Notes: generated from the letters alone by a model not told the origin. Shown: positions 6,394 through 13,647, numbered from the stretch's first letter. The stretch: 13,647 bases of DNA from Natronohydrobacter sp. (GCA_007118445.1 SKRP01000324.1:1-13647); one strand, 5' to 3'. A program made the numbers and translations.

Positions 6394-7821
6394 TTATCCG
6401 GGCTGCCAGTCCCCGAAACCCAGTTTTTCGTAATCCAGCGCATAGGCCCGCCGCCCGGCCGCTTCGACCTCGGGGGTATAGATCGCCGACAGCGATACCG
6501 GCGGCACCCGCCCGGCGCGCTCAAAGCGCGGCAATTCCCGGCCCAGGTCGCGCCCCAGACGCGGCAGATCCTCGGCCAGATGCGTGTCGCGCAACAGGAA
6601 TTGCAGCGGGCATTGTGTGGTGATCCCCTCGATCAGCCGGGTCTGGCTGGCCCAGACCGGCCTTGCGGGCAGGGCGGTCTGGCCGTTCAGATTGGCATGG
6701 ACGAATTGCAGAAAGCCCAGAAACGCCGCGCGATGCGTCTGCGGATCAAGCCCGGCCAGCCCCTCCGGCGTGGTCGGAACCGCCACCCCATGCACCCGCT
6801 CGATGAAACCGCGCACATTCTCGCGATTGCCCAATGCGACCTGCCAGACAAAGACCTGATGCGCCCGCGCCAGCGGATGGCGCAGCACTGTGAAACTGAC
6901 CCGCTTCGGGTTGGCGCGCTGCCAGTCGCGCCAATCTTTCACGCTGAAATCCGACCGCAGATCGCGCGCGCCGCCCCCGTCGATCGCCGCCATCCAGTTC
7001 AGCAGCGGGCGTTCGACACAGCCCGGCAAGGGCGCATAGACCAGCGGCACCGAGCGGCAGGCGTGATAGGCCCAGAGCAGCGCAGGCTGCTTCGGTTCGA
7101 AACTGGGACTGCGCGACAGGTGGAACCGGTCCAGCCGCGCCACGCCCTCGGCGATGGCTTCGGGATTGACCAGTTTTTCCTCGGGCGGCTCGGGGTTCTG
7201 GCGTTTGAGCTTCTTGGGAAAGGCGTCGATCCGCGCCGCAACCCCCAGCCAAGTGGCCAGCCCGTTGATCACATCAAGCGACTGCAGATCCTCGTAATCC
7301 AGATAAAACGCGCTCTGCCCGGTCTGCTGCAGCCGCGACTGGACCGTGATCTGAAACCCTTGCAGCTTCCTGACATGCGCCTCGAATTCGCTTGGTTCGA
7401 AAACCACCTTCTCGGATTTGCGGTTCTTCACATCCCCCAGCCGCCATTGCTGCGTCGCCCGCGCGATCCTGAGCGACACGAAACTGTCAAGCGGGTTGCG
7501 CGTCAGCACGATCTTGGCGCAGGCCGGATCATCGAGAAACCGGTCCAGCACGCGCGGGTCATGGTCGTGGAAATAGCGGAACCCCGCCAGCCCCGGCTGA
7601 TCGGCGAACGCGGCCAGCAATGCATGCGGATCAGCGTCGCGCGCGGCGCGGTCGAAACCGAACAACGCATCGATTTTCGGGTAGCTGACAAAGACCGGGT
7701 TGAACGCCTCGCCCGCGCATTGCACCCCGTCCAGCGCGTTCAGGCAGGCTTCGAGCAGGTTCGAGCCTGTGCGCATTTCGGCCAGCACGACAAAATAGCG
7801 GAAACGGGGCGGCTGCGGCAT
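6394..7821 (-). CDS. NodH-like sulfotransferase with two sulfotransferase-type halves
   Basis: A 475-residue protein probably transferring sulfate from PAPS to a glycan. The N-terminal half resembles NodH/Stf0-type sulfotransferases, with a 5'-phosphosulfate loop LAEMRTGSNLLEACL (13-27) and a 3'-phosphate segment KIVLTRNPLDSFVSLRIA (from 103). The C-terminal half looks like a second sulfotransferase domain of the Sulfotransfer_2 kind: LVYAPLPGCVERPLLNW in place of the usual PKxAxTS loop, then FTVLRHPLARAHQVF like the 3'-phosphate segment, and a final YALDYEKLGF. The second loop lacks the Lys-Thr/Ser residues, so that half may bind acceptor or be structural. ATG 7821 follows AGGAA at 6-base spacing; a TTG at 7851 is less likely. 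The gap to the upstream GT14 stop is 17 bases, so it is probably the last gene of that operon. The acceptor is unknown. Confidence 0.82.
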   Translation of the reverse strand: MPQPPRFRYFVVLAEMRTGSNLLEACLNALDGVQCAGEAFNPVFVSYPKIDALFGFDRAARDADPHALLAAFADQPGLAGFRYFHDHDPRVLDRFLDDPACAKIVLTRNPLDSFVSLRIARATQQWRLGDVKNRKSEKVVFEPSEFEAHVRKLQGFQITVQSRLQQTGQSAFYLDYEDLQSLDVINGLATWLGVAARIDAFPKKLKRQNPEPPEEKLVNPEAIAEGVARLDRFHLSRSPSFEPKQPALLWAYHACRSVPLVYAPLPGCVERPLLNWMAAIDGGGARDLRSDFSVKDWRDWQRANPKRVSFTVLRHPLARAHQVFVWQVALGNRENVRGFIERVHGVAVPTTPEGLAGLDPQTHRAAFLGFLQFVHANLNGQTALPARPVWASQTRLIEGITTQCPLQFLLRDTHLAEDLPRLGRDLGRELPRFERAGRVPPVSLSAIYTPEVEAAGRRAYALDYEKLGFGDWQPG

Positions 7822-7838
7822 GGAGCTTTCCTGACCTC

Positions 7839-9503
7839 TCAGAACTGGCAATCTTTCAACACTTGTGCAGGCAGGCCCTGATCGCGCATCTGCGCGACAA
7901 ACTCGGCCAAGCCCTCACTGGAGCGCAATGGCGGGGCGCGATGGGCCGCAAACGCGGCCTCGCCTGCGATATCGCGGGTGATCTCGGCCAGGCACGGGCC
8001 AGGATCGGCCATCACCTCGGCCAGCGACCAGATGCGGATTTGTGCCAGCGCATGGCGCGAGGTCAGCGCCGCGATCCAGTCCTGTTCCTGGCGGAAGAAC
8101 TGCCCGGCCTGCGCAATCTTGTCCGGGGCGGGCTGGTCACTCTGGAACAGCGCCAGCATCCAGGCCCCGCGAATGACCGAAATCCGGGCATTGGTATCCG
8201 TCGCCATGAACCAGTTGACATTGCCGTCAAGCGCATCGCCCGGCCCATACATGAAGCACAGCCGTTCGGGACGCGTGGCCCAGAGCAGATTGGTCAGGAA
8301 CATGCGCGGGTTATAGTCGCGGATCGCCGCGGCATTGCTGATCGCCCCGTGCCAGACCCGCGCGCCGCCATGAAACTGCACCTTGTCGGGCGCATAAAGA
8401 TGCCCGTGCACCCGCGCGCCAGTGACCTGCCCCAGCCAATAGTCGAAATCCTGAAACACATGGTCGAAACCGGTAAAGACCGAATAGGGCGCGGCTGATT
8501 TCGTGGTCGCGCTGTCGGCTGCCGGAAAACGGCTTTGCATATAAAGCCCGGCGCGGCCCTCGATCCGCTGTTTCTCGGCAAGCTCAAAATAGCGGTCGAT
8601 CTTGGCCGGGTCGGGCGTGACCGGGTCCAGCCGCGCAGGCTGGTCCGACAGGAAGAAGGCGTAGAGCCGCTCGGCCTCTGGCCAGATTTTCCGCGCAAGA
8701 AAACAATCCGAGCGGCGCAAGAGTTGCAGATGGTCGTCATAGAACAGGTTCGGCCGCCCGTTGCGGTCGAATTTCACCAACGTCAGCGCGCGGCTTTCGA
8801 TCTCGCGCGCGTGCTGCCGCGCAAGGGTCTGGAAATAGCTTTCATCCGGGATCCAGTTCTGGCGGAAATAACGCTCATAGCGCGCGCGATTGGGATCGGT
8901 CAGGATGGCATTCAGCGTCGCGCGGGTCAGGCACCACCATTGCGAGCCCATATGCGGGCGCAACGGGGCCGGGATGCGGCGGCGGAACCGCCATTTGCGC
9001 TGCAGATCGACGAAACGGTCAAACAGCCAGCGCTGCCTGCGCCAGTCAAACGGGAAATAGAGCGTGAAGCGTTCTTCCGACAGCCCGCCGGTGATCCAGT
9101 CCGCATGATCGATCGACACGGATTCGATGAAATCCGTCGCCGGGCGCGCTGCAAGAAAATCCAGGAGCTCTGACGCAGGCCGCAGCGGCAGGCAGGCCCC
9201 GGAACTGAGCAGGACATGCCCGACATCGGGGAAATCGCGCAGCAAGAGCGCGCTGGCTTCCTGCGTGGCCTGCACCAGCCGCCACGACCCCCAGTCGCAG
9301 CGAAAGCGCGGGCTGTAGCGCAACAGCGGATGCGCACCCAGATCATCCTGCAACGCCTGCAATTCGGTCGGCTTGACCGCCCGGTCCACATGCAGCACCA
9401 CCGGACAATCCGCCGCCAGCCAGAAACGCGCCACCTGTGCGGCCCGGCGCAGTGCCGTGTGGCACAGGATGACGACGCCAAGGGGCGCGGTCGGCGCGCT
9501 CAT
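7839..9503 (-). CDS. GT14-like (beta-1,6-GlcNAc-transferase type) glycosyltransferase with large unassigned C-terminal region
   Basis: A 554-residue protein. Residues 1 to about 240 fit the core-2/I-branching GT14 family (eukaryotic members add beta-1,6-GlcNAc or xylose): GVVILCHTALRRAAQVARF (9-27), VVLHVDRAV (35-43), CDWGSWRLVQA (69-79), VLLSSGACLPLRPASEL (97-113), GSQWWCLTR (186-194) and PDESYFQTL (219-227). No signal peptide or membrane helix is seen. The remaining 300 residues hold a conserved-looking block from about 350 onward (YSVFTGFDHVFQDFDYWLG, LCFMYGPGDALDGNVNWFM) that I cannot assign; proteins of this architecture in Rhodobacterales carry a Pfam DUF, number not recalled with certainty. 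ATG 9503 is supported by AGGAG (9515-9511) 7 bases upstream and overlaps the GT2 stop as ATGA, showing translational coupling. The donor sugar is inferred only from the family. Confidence 0.8.
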   Translation of the reverse strand: MSAPTAPLGVVILCHTALRRAAQVARFWLAADCPVVLHVDRAVKPTELQALQDDLGAHPLLRYSPRFRCDWGSWRLVQATQEASALLLRDFPDVGHVLLSSGACLPLRPASELLDFLAARPATDFIESVSIDHADWITGGLSEERFTLYFPFDWRRQRWLFDRFVDLQRKWRFRRRIPAPLRPHMGSQWWCLTRATLNAILTDPNRARYERYFRQNWIPDESYFQTLARQHAREIESRALTLVKFDRNGRPNLFYDDHLQLLRRSDCFLARKIWPEAERLYAFFLSDQPARLDPVTPDPAKIDRYFELAEKQRIEGRAGLYMQSRFPAADSATTKSAAPYSVFTGFDHVFQDFDYWLGQVTGARVHGHLYAPDKVQFHGGARVWHGAISNAAAIRDYNPRMFLTNLLWATRPERLCFMYGPGDALDGNVNWFMATDTNARISVIRGAWMLALFQSDQPAPDKIAQAGQFFRQEQDWIAALTSRHALAQIRIWSLAEVMADPGPCLAEITRDIAGEAAFAAHRAPPLRSSEGLAEFVAQMRDQGLPAQVLKDCQF

Positions 9504-10510
9504 GCCCAGTCTCCTTTCGACATCAGACCCAGAATTTCCAGCTGACGCCAGTTGATATATTCGGTCGACCATTCACACCACAGATCCTGATTGCGCGCGA
9601 GCGTGTCCTCATAGGCGCGGTATTCGCGGCTGCCTGCGTAATGTTCCCCGCGCTGGATCTCTTCCTGCGCCTTGGCGACAATCGTATCGAGGAATTTCGC
9701 GTGCAAGAGCACCCCCGAGGCCAGTTCCCCCCCGCTCTGGTCATAGACCCGGTTCAGCCCGCGCGGCAGGATCATATGGGTCGAGCTTTTATAGGCGTAT
9801 TTGCGGTTCCACAGAACCAGCGGGATCTTGTTGAGCGCAGGCGCGCGGCCAGGGTCATGCGCCATCACCACGCGCTGCCGCACCCCGCCCTGAATCCAGA
9901 GATTGTGATATTTCGCATTGCGCTGCAGCGTGTAATTTCCGGCATCGAACCAGCGCGCGATCTCGAACGGGTTCTGCCCGGACGCATAGGGCTGCGCTGT
10001 GACCGCGCCCTTGGGATACATGTCCAAGAGCATCGCCCCGAAGGACCGCCGCCCCTGCGCGTCCAGCCAGTCGGTCAGCGCCTGCAAGGGGCGCGTGTCG
10101 CAGAACGGATAGACGAAGAACTCATCGACATCGACCACCAGCACCCAATGCCCGGCCCCATAAAGCCAGAGCAGATGATTGAGCCAGTCCATCCCGTAGC
10201 CCGCCGATTTGTAACTGGCAGAGCTGGCCCAGAGTGACACATCGCGCTGCGCTTCAAGATATTCCGCAGACCCGTCGGTCGAGCCATTATCGACGATCAG
10301 GAAATGCCGCACACCCTGCGCGCGGTAATAGTCGAGGAAATAGGGCAGCCGTATCAGTTCATTGCGCAGCGTCGCAAATACCAGACAATCGCGCGGGCGG
10401 ATCAGATCCGTGCGATTGCGTATCGTGCGCAGGGACGCGCTTTTGCGCAAACAGCGCAAGAGCTTGGCCTGACGCTCGGCGCGTAATCTGAGTTGGCGGT
10501 ACACACCCAT
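9500..10510 (-). CDS. GT2-type glycosyltransferase, downstream copy of a paralogous pair
   Basis: A 336-residue GT-A glycosyltransferase of the Glyco_tranf_2_4/GT92-like kind. A basic leader (1-40, rich in Arg/Lys) precedes FATLRNE (45-51), a DNGSTDG loop (74-80) and the metal-binding DVDE (127-130, followed by FFVYP). Later blocks include FDAGNYTLQ, LNKIPLVLW, STHMILPRGLNRV, HAKFLD and a final LGLMSKGDWA. The same blocks in the same order occur in the adjacent upstream gene, so the two arose by duplication. No signal peptide; probably a cytoplasmic or membrane-edge enzyme. ATG 10510 gives a leader similar to that of its paralogue; ATG 10615 or TTG 10648 are possible longer starts, and none has a good ribosome-binding site. 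Its TGA overlaps the ATG of the GT14 gene. Donor and acceptor are unknown. Confidence 0.82.
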   Translation of the reverse strand: MGVYRQLRLRAERQAKLLRCLRKSASLRTIRNRTDLIRPRDCLVFATLRNELIRLPYFLDYYRAQGVRHFLIVDNGSTDGSAEYLEAQRDVSLWASSASYKSAGYGMDWLNHLLWLYGAGHWVLVVDVDEFFVYPFCDTRPLQALTDWLDAQGRRSFGAMLLDMYPKGAVTAQPYASGQNPFEIARWFDAGNYTLQRNAKYHNLWIQGGVRQRVVMAHDPGRAPALNKIPLVLWNRKYAYKSSTHMILPRGLNRVYDQSGGELASGVLLHAKFLDTIVAKAQEEIQRGEHYAGSREYRAYEDTLARNQDLWCEWSTEYINWRQLEILGLMSKGDWA

Positions 10511-10642
10511 GAATTTGCCTGCATCTGCTTCGCGCCTGCGTCCGATCCGCCCCTTGCCCGCGGGCCGATCATCCCCCGCGACATGCCGCGCTACAGCCGG
10601 ATTTACCTCGGACATAGCATTGCTTGAGCCTGCTGCGGATTG

Positions 10643-10674
10643 CAACAATCTTTACCTTCAAAAGGTTATTGTTG
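10643..10674. repeat. AT-rich imperfect inverted repeat between the two GT2 genes
   Basis: CAACAAT (10643-10649) with ATTGTTG (10668-10674), and inside them ACCTT (10654-10658) with AAGGT (10662-10666), giving a two-part hairpin with an uneven internal loop. It sits in the AT-richest stretch I notice in the window, downstream of one GT2 gene and upstream of the next (198-base spacer). On the transcribed minus strand no T-run follows, so it may be an operator, a regulatory RNA hairpin or a weak terminator. Confidence 0.55.
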
Positions 10675-10708
10675 TGTTATGGGAAATATCCAGCGTGACC
10701 TTTCGGAC

Positions 10709-11737
10709 TCAGGCCCAGCCCCCGCGCGAGATCAGGCCCAGATCTTCGAGCTGTTGCCAGCCCTCGAACCGGGTGGACGTGGCGCAGGACAGATCCGGCG
10801 CGCGCGCCACATGGTCGTAATAATCGGCAAAGACCGGCGCATTGCCGAAATGCTCGCCGCGGGCTTTTTCGATGCGGGATTTCTCGACCACGGTCGCCAG
10901 AAACTTGGTATGCAACAGCGCGCCTGAAATCCGCTCACCGCCATCGGTGGCAAAGACGCGGTTCAGCGCGCGGGGCAGGATCGAATGGGTCGAATTGACC
11001 CATGTGTTGTGAAAGCTCCAGCGGATCAGCGGCAGCTTGGTCAGGGTCGGCGCGCGGTTGGGGCTTTCGCCAAAGAAATGCCGCGCGCGCGGACCGCCCT
11101 GAATCAGCAGACAATCCAGCAGCGGCTTATGCGTGATCGTGTAATTGCCTGCATCGAAATACTGCAGAATCTCGGTCGGATCCGCGCCGGGAATGCAGGG
11201 GGCCTCATCAAGCGGCCCTTGCGGGTAAAGCTCCAGCATCATCGCGGGCATGACCGGCAGGTTCTCGGCCTCCAGCCAGCGTGTCAGTGCGGGCAAGGGC
11301 CGGGTCTGCCAATGCGGATAGATCAGCAGCTCATCCGCATCGACCACCACACACCAGGCCCCATGCGCATGGCGCAGCATCAGGTAATTGATCCAGTCCA
11401 TCCCGAAACGCGATGCGCGGTAGCTGGCTTTGGTGCTGTAAACAGTCGTGTCGGGCGCATCGCAGAGCCGCGCGCGGGTGCCATCCGTGCTGCCATTGTC
11501 GATGAAATAGAAATGCTGCACGCCGAGCGCGCGGTAATGCTGCAGGAACCAGTCGATCCGCTCGATTTCATTGCGGATGGTGCAGAACAGCAGGATATCA
11601 CCACGCCTGCGCGTCCCACGCTGCAGCAGCTGCAATTCATGCGCCTTGGCGATAGCGCGCGCGCGCAGGCGGCGACGCTTCCAGCGCATCCGGAAATCGA
11701 ACCAGCGCGCCTGATGCTGTGGCAATGGGTCAAACAT
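10709..11737 (-). CDS. GT2-type glycosyltransferase, upstream copy of a paralogous pair
   Basis: A 342-residue GT-A glycosyltransferase, paralogous to the next gene. It has a basic leader (residues 11-45, including RWKRRRLRARAIAK), FCTIRNE (51-57), DNGSTDG (80-86), DADE (133-136, followed by LLIYP), FDAGNYTI, LTKLPLIRW, STHSILPRALNRV, HTKFL and the ending LGLISRGGWA. DNGSTDG and DADE are the nucleotide-sugar and metal sites of this GT2/GT92-like group. ATG 11737 is chosen because it keeps the leader short; a TTG at 11794 would enter the upstream hairpin. The only Shine-Dalgarno candidate is GGGAA, lying inside one arm of a 7-bp inverted repeat touching the ATG. It follows the potC terminator, so it probably has its own promoter, which I could not identify. 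Confidence 0.82.
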   Translation of the reverse strand: MFDPLPQHQARWFDFRMRWKRRRLRARAIAKAHELQLLQRGTRRRGDILLFCTIRNEIERIDWFLQHYRALGVQHFYFIDNGSTDGTRARLCDAPDTTVYSTKASYRASRFGMDWINYLMLRHAHGAWCVVVDADELLIYPHWQTRPLPALTRWLEAENLPVMPAMMLELYPQGPLDEAPCIPGADPTEILQYFDAGNYTITHKPLLDCLLIQGGPRARHFFGESPNRAPTLTKLPLIRWSFHNTWVNSTHSILPRALNRVFATDGGERISGALLHTKFLATVVEKSRIEKARGEHFGNAPVFADYYDHVARAPDLSCATSTRFEGWQQLEDLGLISRGGWA

Positions 11738-11775
11738 GCGGTTCCCGCTTGAACATGGCCCTGCCAGAGAACCGC
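11738..11775 (-). promoter_or_regulatory. Inverted repeat in the leader of the first GT2 gene
   Basis: GCGGTTC (11738-11744) and GAACCGC (11769-11775) are exact inverted repeats with a 24-base loop. In the minus-strand mRNA the 3' arm ends directly at the ATG (11737) and partly covers the only GGGAA ribosome-binding-site candidate, so folding could limit translation. Confidence 0.4.
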
Positions 11776-11790
11776 ATATCCGGCAGGACA

Positions 11791-11816
11791 GCAAGCGCGG
11801 ATCAGGCCGCGCTTGC
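11791..11816 (-). terminator. Terminator hairpin after the ABC permease operon
   Basis: GCAAGCGCGG (11791-11800), loop ATCAGG, CCGCGCTTGC (11807-11816): a perfect 10-bp stem, starting 9 bases downstream of the potC-like stop. On the minus strand it is followed by TGTCCTG, only a weak U-tract. It probably separates the transporter from the glycosyltransferase genes. Confidence 0.6.
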
Positions 11817-11824
11817 CTTCGGTC

Positions 11825-12676
11825 TTATTGCGGTGACAAGCCCCGCAGCCGCTCGCCCCGACGGCGCAGCAACTCGACCACAGTCAGCAGCGCGACCGAG
11901 ATCAGCACCAGAATCGTCGCCACCGCCAGAATGGTCGGGCTGATATCCTCGCGGATGCCGGACCACATTTCGCGCGGGATGGTGCGTTGCTCGACGCCCG
12001 CCACGAACAGAACCACAACGATTTCGTCAAAGGATGTGATGAAGGCAAAGAGCGCGCCCGAAATCACCCCCGGCAGGATCAGCGGCATCGTGATTTTGAA
12101 GAACGTCCGCGTGGGCGAGGCCCCCAGATTGGCCGCCGCGCGGATCAGTGACTGGTCAAAGCCCACCAGCGTCGCTGTCACAGTGATCACCACGAACGGC
12201 GTGCCAAGCGCTGCATGGGCCAGCACCACGCCAAGATAGGTCTGCGCGATGTTGATCGAGGAGAAGAAGAAGAACATGCCCGCGGCCGAAATGATCAGCG
12301 GCACGATCATCGGCGAGATCAGAATGCCCATGATCAGCCCCTTGGCGGGCATTTCCGAGCGCGACAGGCCAAGTGCCGCCAAAGTGCCCAATGTCGTGGA
12401 CACGATCGTCGCAGCAATGCCGATGCTGAAAGAGTTGCGGATCGAGCGCATCCAGCTGTCGGAGTCGAGGAAGTCCCGATACCAGCGCAGAGAATAGCCT
12501 TCGGGGTTCAGCGTCAGCATTTCACGCGTGAAGGTGAAGAAAGGCTGCGCGTTGAAGCTGAGCGGGATCATGATCAGGATCGGCGCCAGCAGGAAGAAGA
12601 AGATCGTGAAGCAGATCACCCGGAAGGTGTAATGCCAGATCTTGTCCTTGGTGGTGTAATAGGCGGGCATGGACAT
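11825..12676 (-). CDS. potC: ABC transporter permease, PotC-type (spermidine/putrescine-like family)
   Basis: A 283-residue inner-membrane permease of the binding-protein-dependent type, with six predicted helices: about 18-40, a segment near 80-105, then 112-135, 140-160, 200-220 and 245-268. The cytoplasmic EAA loop that docks the ATPase is LIRAAANLGASPTRTFFKITMPLILPG. N-terminal FFFLLAPILIMIPLSFNA and the FDEIVVVLFVAGVEQRTIPREMW block are typical of PotC/YdcV-like proteins. ATG 12676 is backed by AGGAG (12689-12685) at 8-base spacing; that site overlaps the stop of the upstream permease gene, 12 bases away, so they are coupled. Substrate is not fixed by permease sequence: polyamines are the family default, but amino-acid-derived or other organic cations are equally possible. 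The ATPase and binding-protein genes are outside the window. Confidence 0.87.
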   Translation of the reverse strand: MSMPAYYTTKDKIWHYTFRVICFTIFFFLLAPILIMIPLSFNAQPFFTFTREMLTLNPEGYSLRWYRDFLDSDSWMRSIRNSFSIGIAATIVSTTLGTLAALGLSRSEMPAKGLIMGILISPMIVPLIISAAGMFFFFSSINIAQTYLGVVLAHAALGTPFVVITVTATLVGFDQSLIRAAANLGASPTRTFFKITMPLILPGVISGALFAFITSFDEIVVVLFVAGVEQRTIPREMWSGIREDISPTILAVATILVLISVALLTVVELLRRRGERLRGLSPQ

Positions 12677-12688
12677 GGTTGTTTCTCC

Positions 12689-13647
12689 TTACCCGAGTTT
12701 CAGGCTGTCTGCGCCGACAAGCCGGTTATAGAGCCAGTAAAGCACCAGCACACCGACCAGCAGCATCGACCCCAGCGCGGCGGCCAGACCCCAGTTCAGC
12801 GATTGCTGGATATGGCGCGCGATCTCGTTCGAAATCATCCGCCCCGACTGGCCACCGACCAGTGCCGGTGTAATGTAATAGCCGATCGAGATGATGAAGA
12901 CGAGCACCCCTCCGGCCCCGATCCCCGGCAGGGTCTGTGGGAAATAGACACGGCGGAAGGCCGTCGAGGGTGTCGCACCGAGCGACTTGGCCGCGCGCAT
13001 GTAACTGGGCGGAATGGTTCGCATGACCGAATAGAGCGGCAACACCATGAAGGGCAGCAGGATATGCGTCATCGCGATTATGGTGCCGGTCTGGTTGTAG
13101 ATCAGACTGAACCTGCCATCATCGCCAATGATCCCAATCCCGACCAGGGCATTGTTGATCACACCCTGTTGTTGCAACAGCACGATCCAGGCCGAGGTCC
13201 GCACCAGCAGCGAGGTCCAGAAGGGCAGCAGCACGGCGATCATCAACAGATTGGCATAGCGCATCGGCAGAATTGACAGGTAATAGGCAATCGGGAAGCC
13301 CAGAAGAAAGGTCATCGCGGTGATTGCAAGGCTGAGTGCCAGCGTGCGACCGAACAGGTTGACATAGATCTGCCGGTTCTCGGGCCGCTTGACGATGTTG
13401 CCGTCATCATCAAACTCGCGATCCAGCGCGGCGACATAATAGGACAGGGTCAGGGGGCGGCCCTCGCGCTTGATGATCCGCCACAATTCGACATCACCCC
13501 AGAGCCGGTGCGCGTCCTGGAATGCTTCGCTATAGGGGGCCTCGAAATCGGCCACATTGCGCGTGGTGCGCGAAATCGCCGAACGCGCAGCGCTCAACTC
13601 GTAGTTCAGGCGAATGCCGAGCGGCCCGATATTGCGGTCGCGGCGCG
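12689..13647 (-). CDS. potB: ABC transporter permease, PotB-type (N-terminus beyond window)
   Basis: The partner permease; the reading frame stays open to the right edge, so the real start and first helix lie outside. About 319 codons are visible. Five helices follow a long soluble segment (FEAPYSEAFQDAHRLWGDVE, then LTLSYYVAALDREFDDDGNI) lying between the missing first helix and the second (about LFGRTLALSLAITAMTFLLGF). This large insert is usual for alphaproteobacterial PotB-like proteins of 400 or so residues. The EAA loop reads YMRAAKSLGATPSTAFRRVYFPQTLPG. An internal TTG at 13597 is not a credible start because the frame continues upstream with protein-like sequence (NIGPLGIRLNYELSAAR). 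It forms a heterodimeric channel with the PotC-like protein; substrate undetermined. Confidence 0.87.
   Translation of the reverse strand, partial: RRDRNIGPLGIRLNYELSAARSAISRTTRNVADFEAPYSEAFQDAHRLWGDVELWRIIKREGRPLTLSYYVAALDREFDDDGNIVKRPENRQIYVNLFGRTLALSLAITAMTFLLGFPIAYYLSILPMRYANLLMIAVLLPFWTSLLVRTSAWIVLLQQQGVINNALVGIGIIGDDGRFSLIYNQTGTIIAMTHILLPFMVLPLYSVMRTIPPSYMRAAKSLGATPSTAFRRVYFPQTLPGIGAGGVLVFIISIGYYITPALVGGQSGRMISNEIARHIQQSLNWGLAAALGSMLLVGVLVLYWLYNRLVGADSLKLG

Noticed and set aside
6580..7881. 433-codon open frame on the plus strand
   Set aside because: It lies antisense to the sulfotransferase gene, has no recognisable domain and is rich in Arg, Gln and Pro, as expected for the reverse of a high-GC3 gene.
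10585..10640. Possible promoter for the downstream GT2 gene (TTGCAA with AATGCT/CTATGT, minus strand)
   Set aside because: The -10 match is too poor to support beyond chance.
12215..13276. 353-codon plus-strand frame rich in His, Asp, Arg and Gln
   Set aside because: Its composition is that of an antisense shadow of two membrane proteins (potB/potC); it crosses both of them.

Overview
The window looks like chromosomal DNA from an alphaproteobacterium of the order Rhodobacterales (Paracoccaceae/Roseobacter type). Codons are GC-rich at the third position. The order rnd-lptC-lptA-lptB-hpf-ptsN fits that group. So does the cluster of a NodH-like sulfotransferase, a bacterial GT14 enzyme and two GT2 enzymes. 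Genus cannot be fixed from the sequence. I see no tRNA, rRNA, CRISPR array, transposase, phage gene or attachment site.

Left part (1-2470): a 5' fragment of a YfcG-type glutathione transferase/disulfide oxidoreductase on the minus strand is followed by a roughly 440-base spacer that may hide one small ORF. Next are a glycerophosphodiester phosphodiesterase (plus) and a TrhA/hemolysin III membrane protein (minus), whose 3' ends overlap by 48 bases.

Core (2470-6315, plus strand): a short ribonuclease D, then lptC, lptA and lptB, which supply the inner-membrane, periplasmic and ATPase parts of the LPS export machine. Long-form hpf (ribosome hibernation) and ptsN (nitrogen-PTS EIIA) follow. This is the conserved proteobacterial lpt-hpf-ptsN neighbourhood, but rpoN, which often lies between lptB and hpf, is absent and a 205-base spacer with its own ribosome-binding site and possible promoter sits there. 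A perfect 10-bp GC hairpin separates hpf from ptsN.

Right part (6394-13647, minus strand; transcription runs from high to low coordinates): two permeases of a PotB/PotC-type ABC importer (potB runs off the window) end at a strong hairpin. Then come two paralogous GT2 glycosyltransferases, a GT14-like glycosyltransferase with a large unassigned C-terminal region, and a two-domain NodH-like sulfotransferase. The last three genes are tightly packed (an ATGA overlap, then a 17-base gap), so they probably form one unit that builds and sulfates an unknown surface glycan. This cassette is the most interesting part of the window. Its product cannot be named from sequence alone.

Other points worth a look: the TrhA homologue lacks most of the histidines I expect in its metal site, the second half of the sulfotransferase has a degenerate PAPS-binding loop, and an AT-rich inverted repeat lies between the two GT2 genes.
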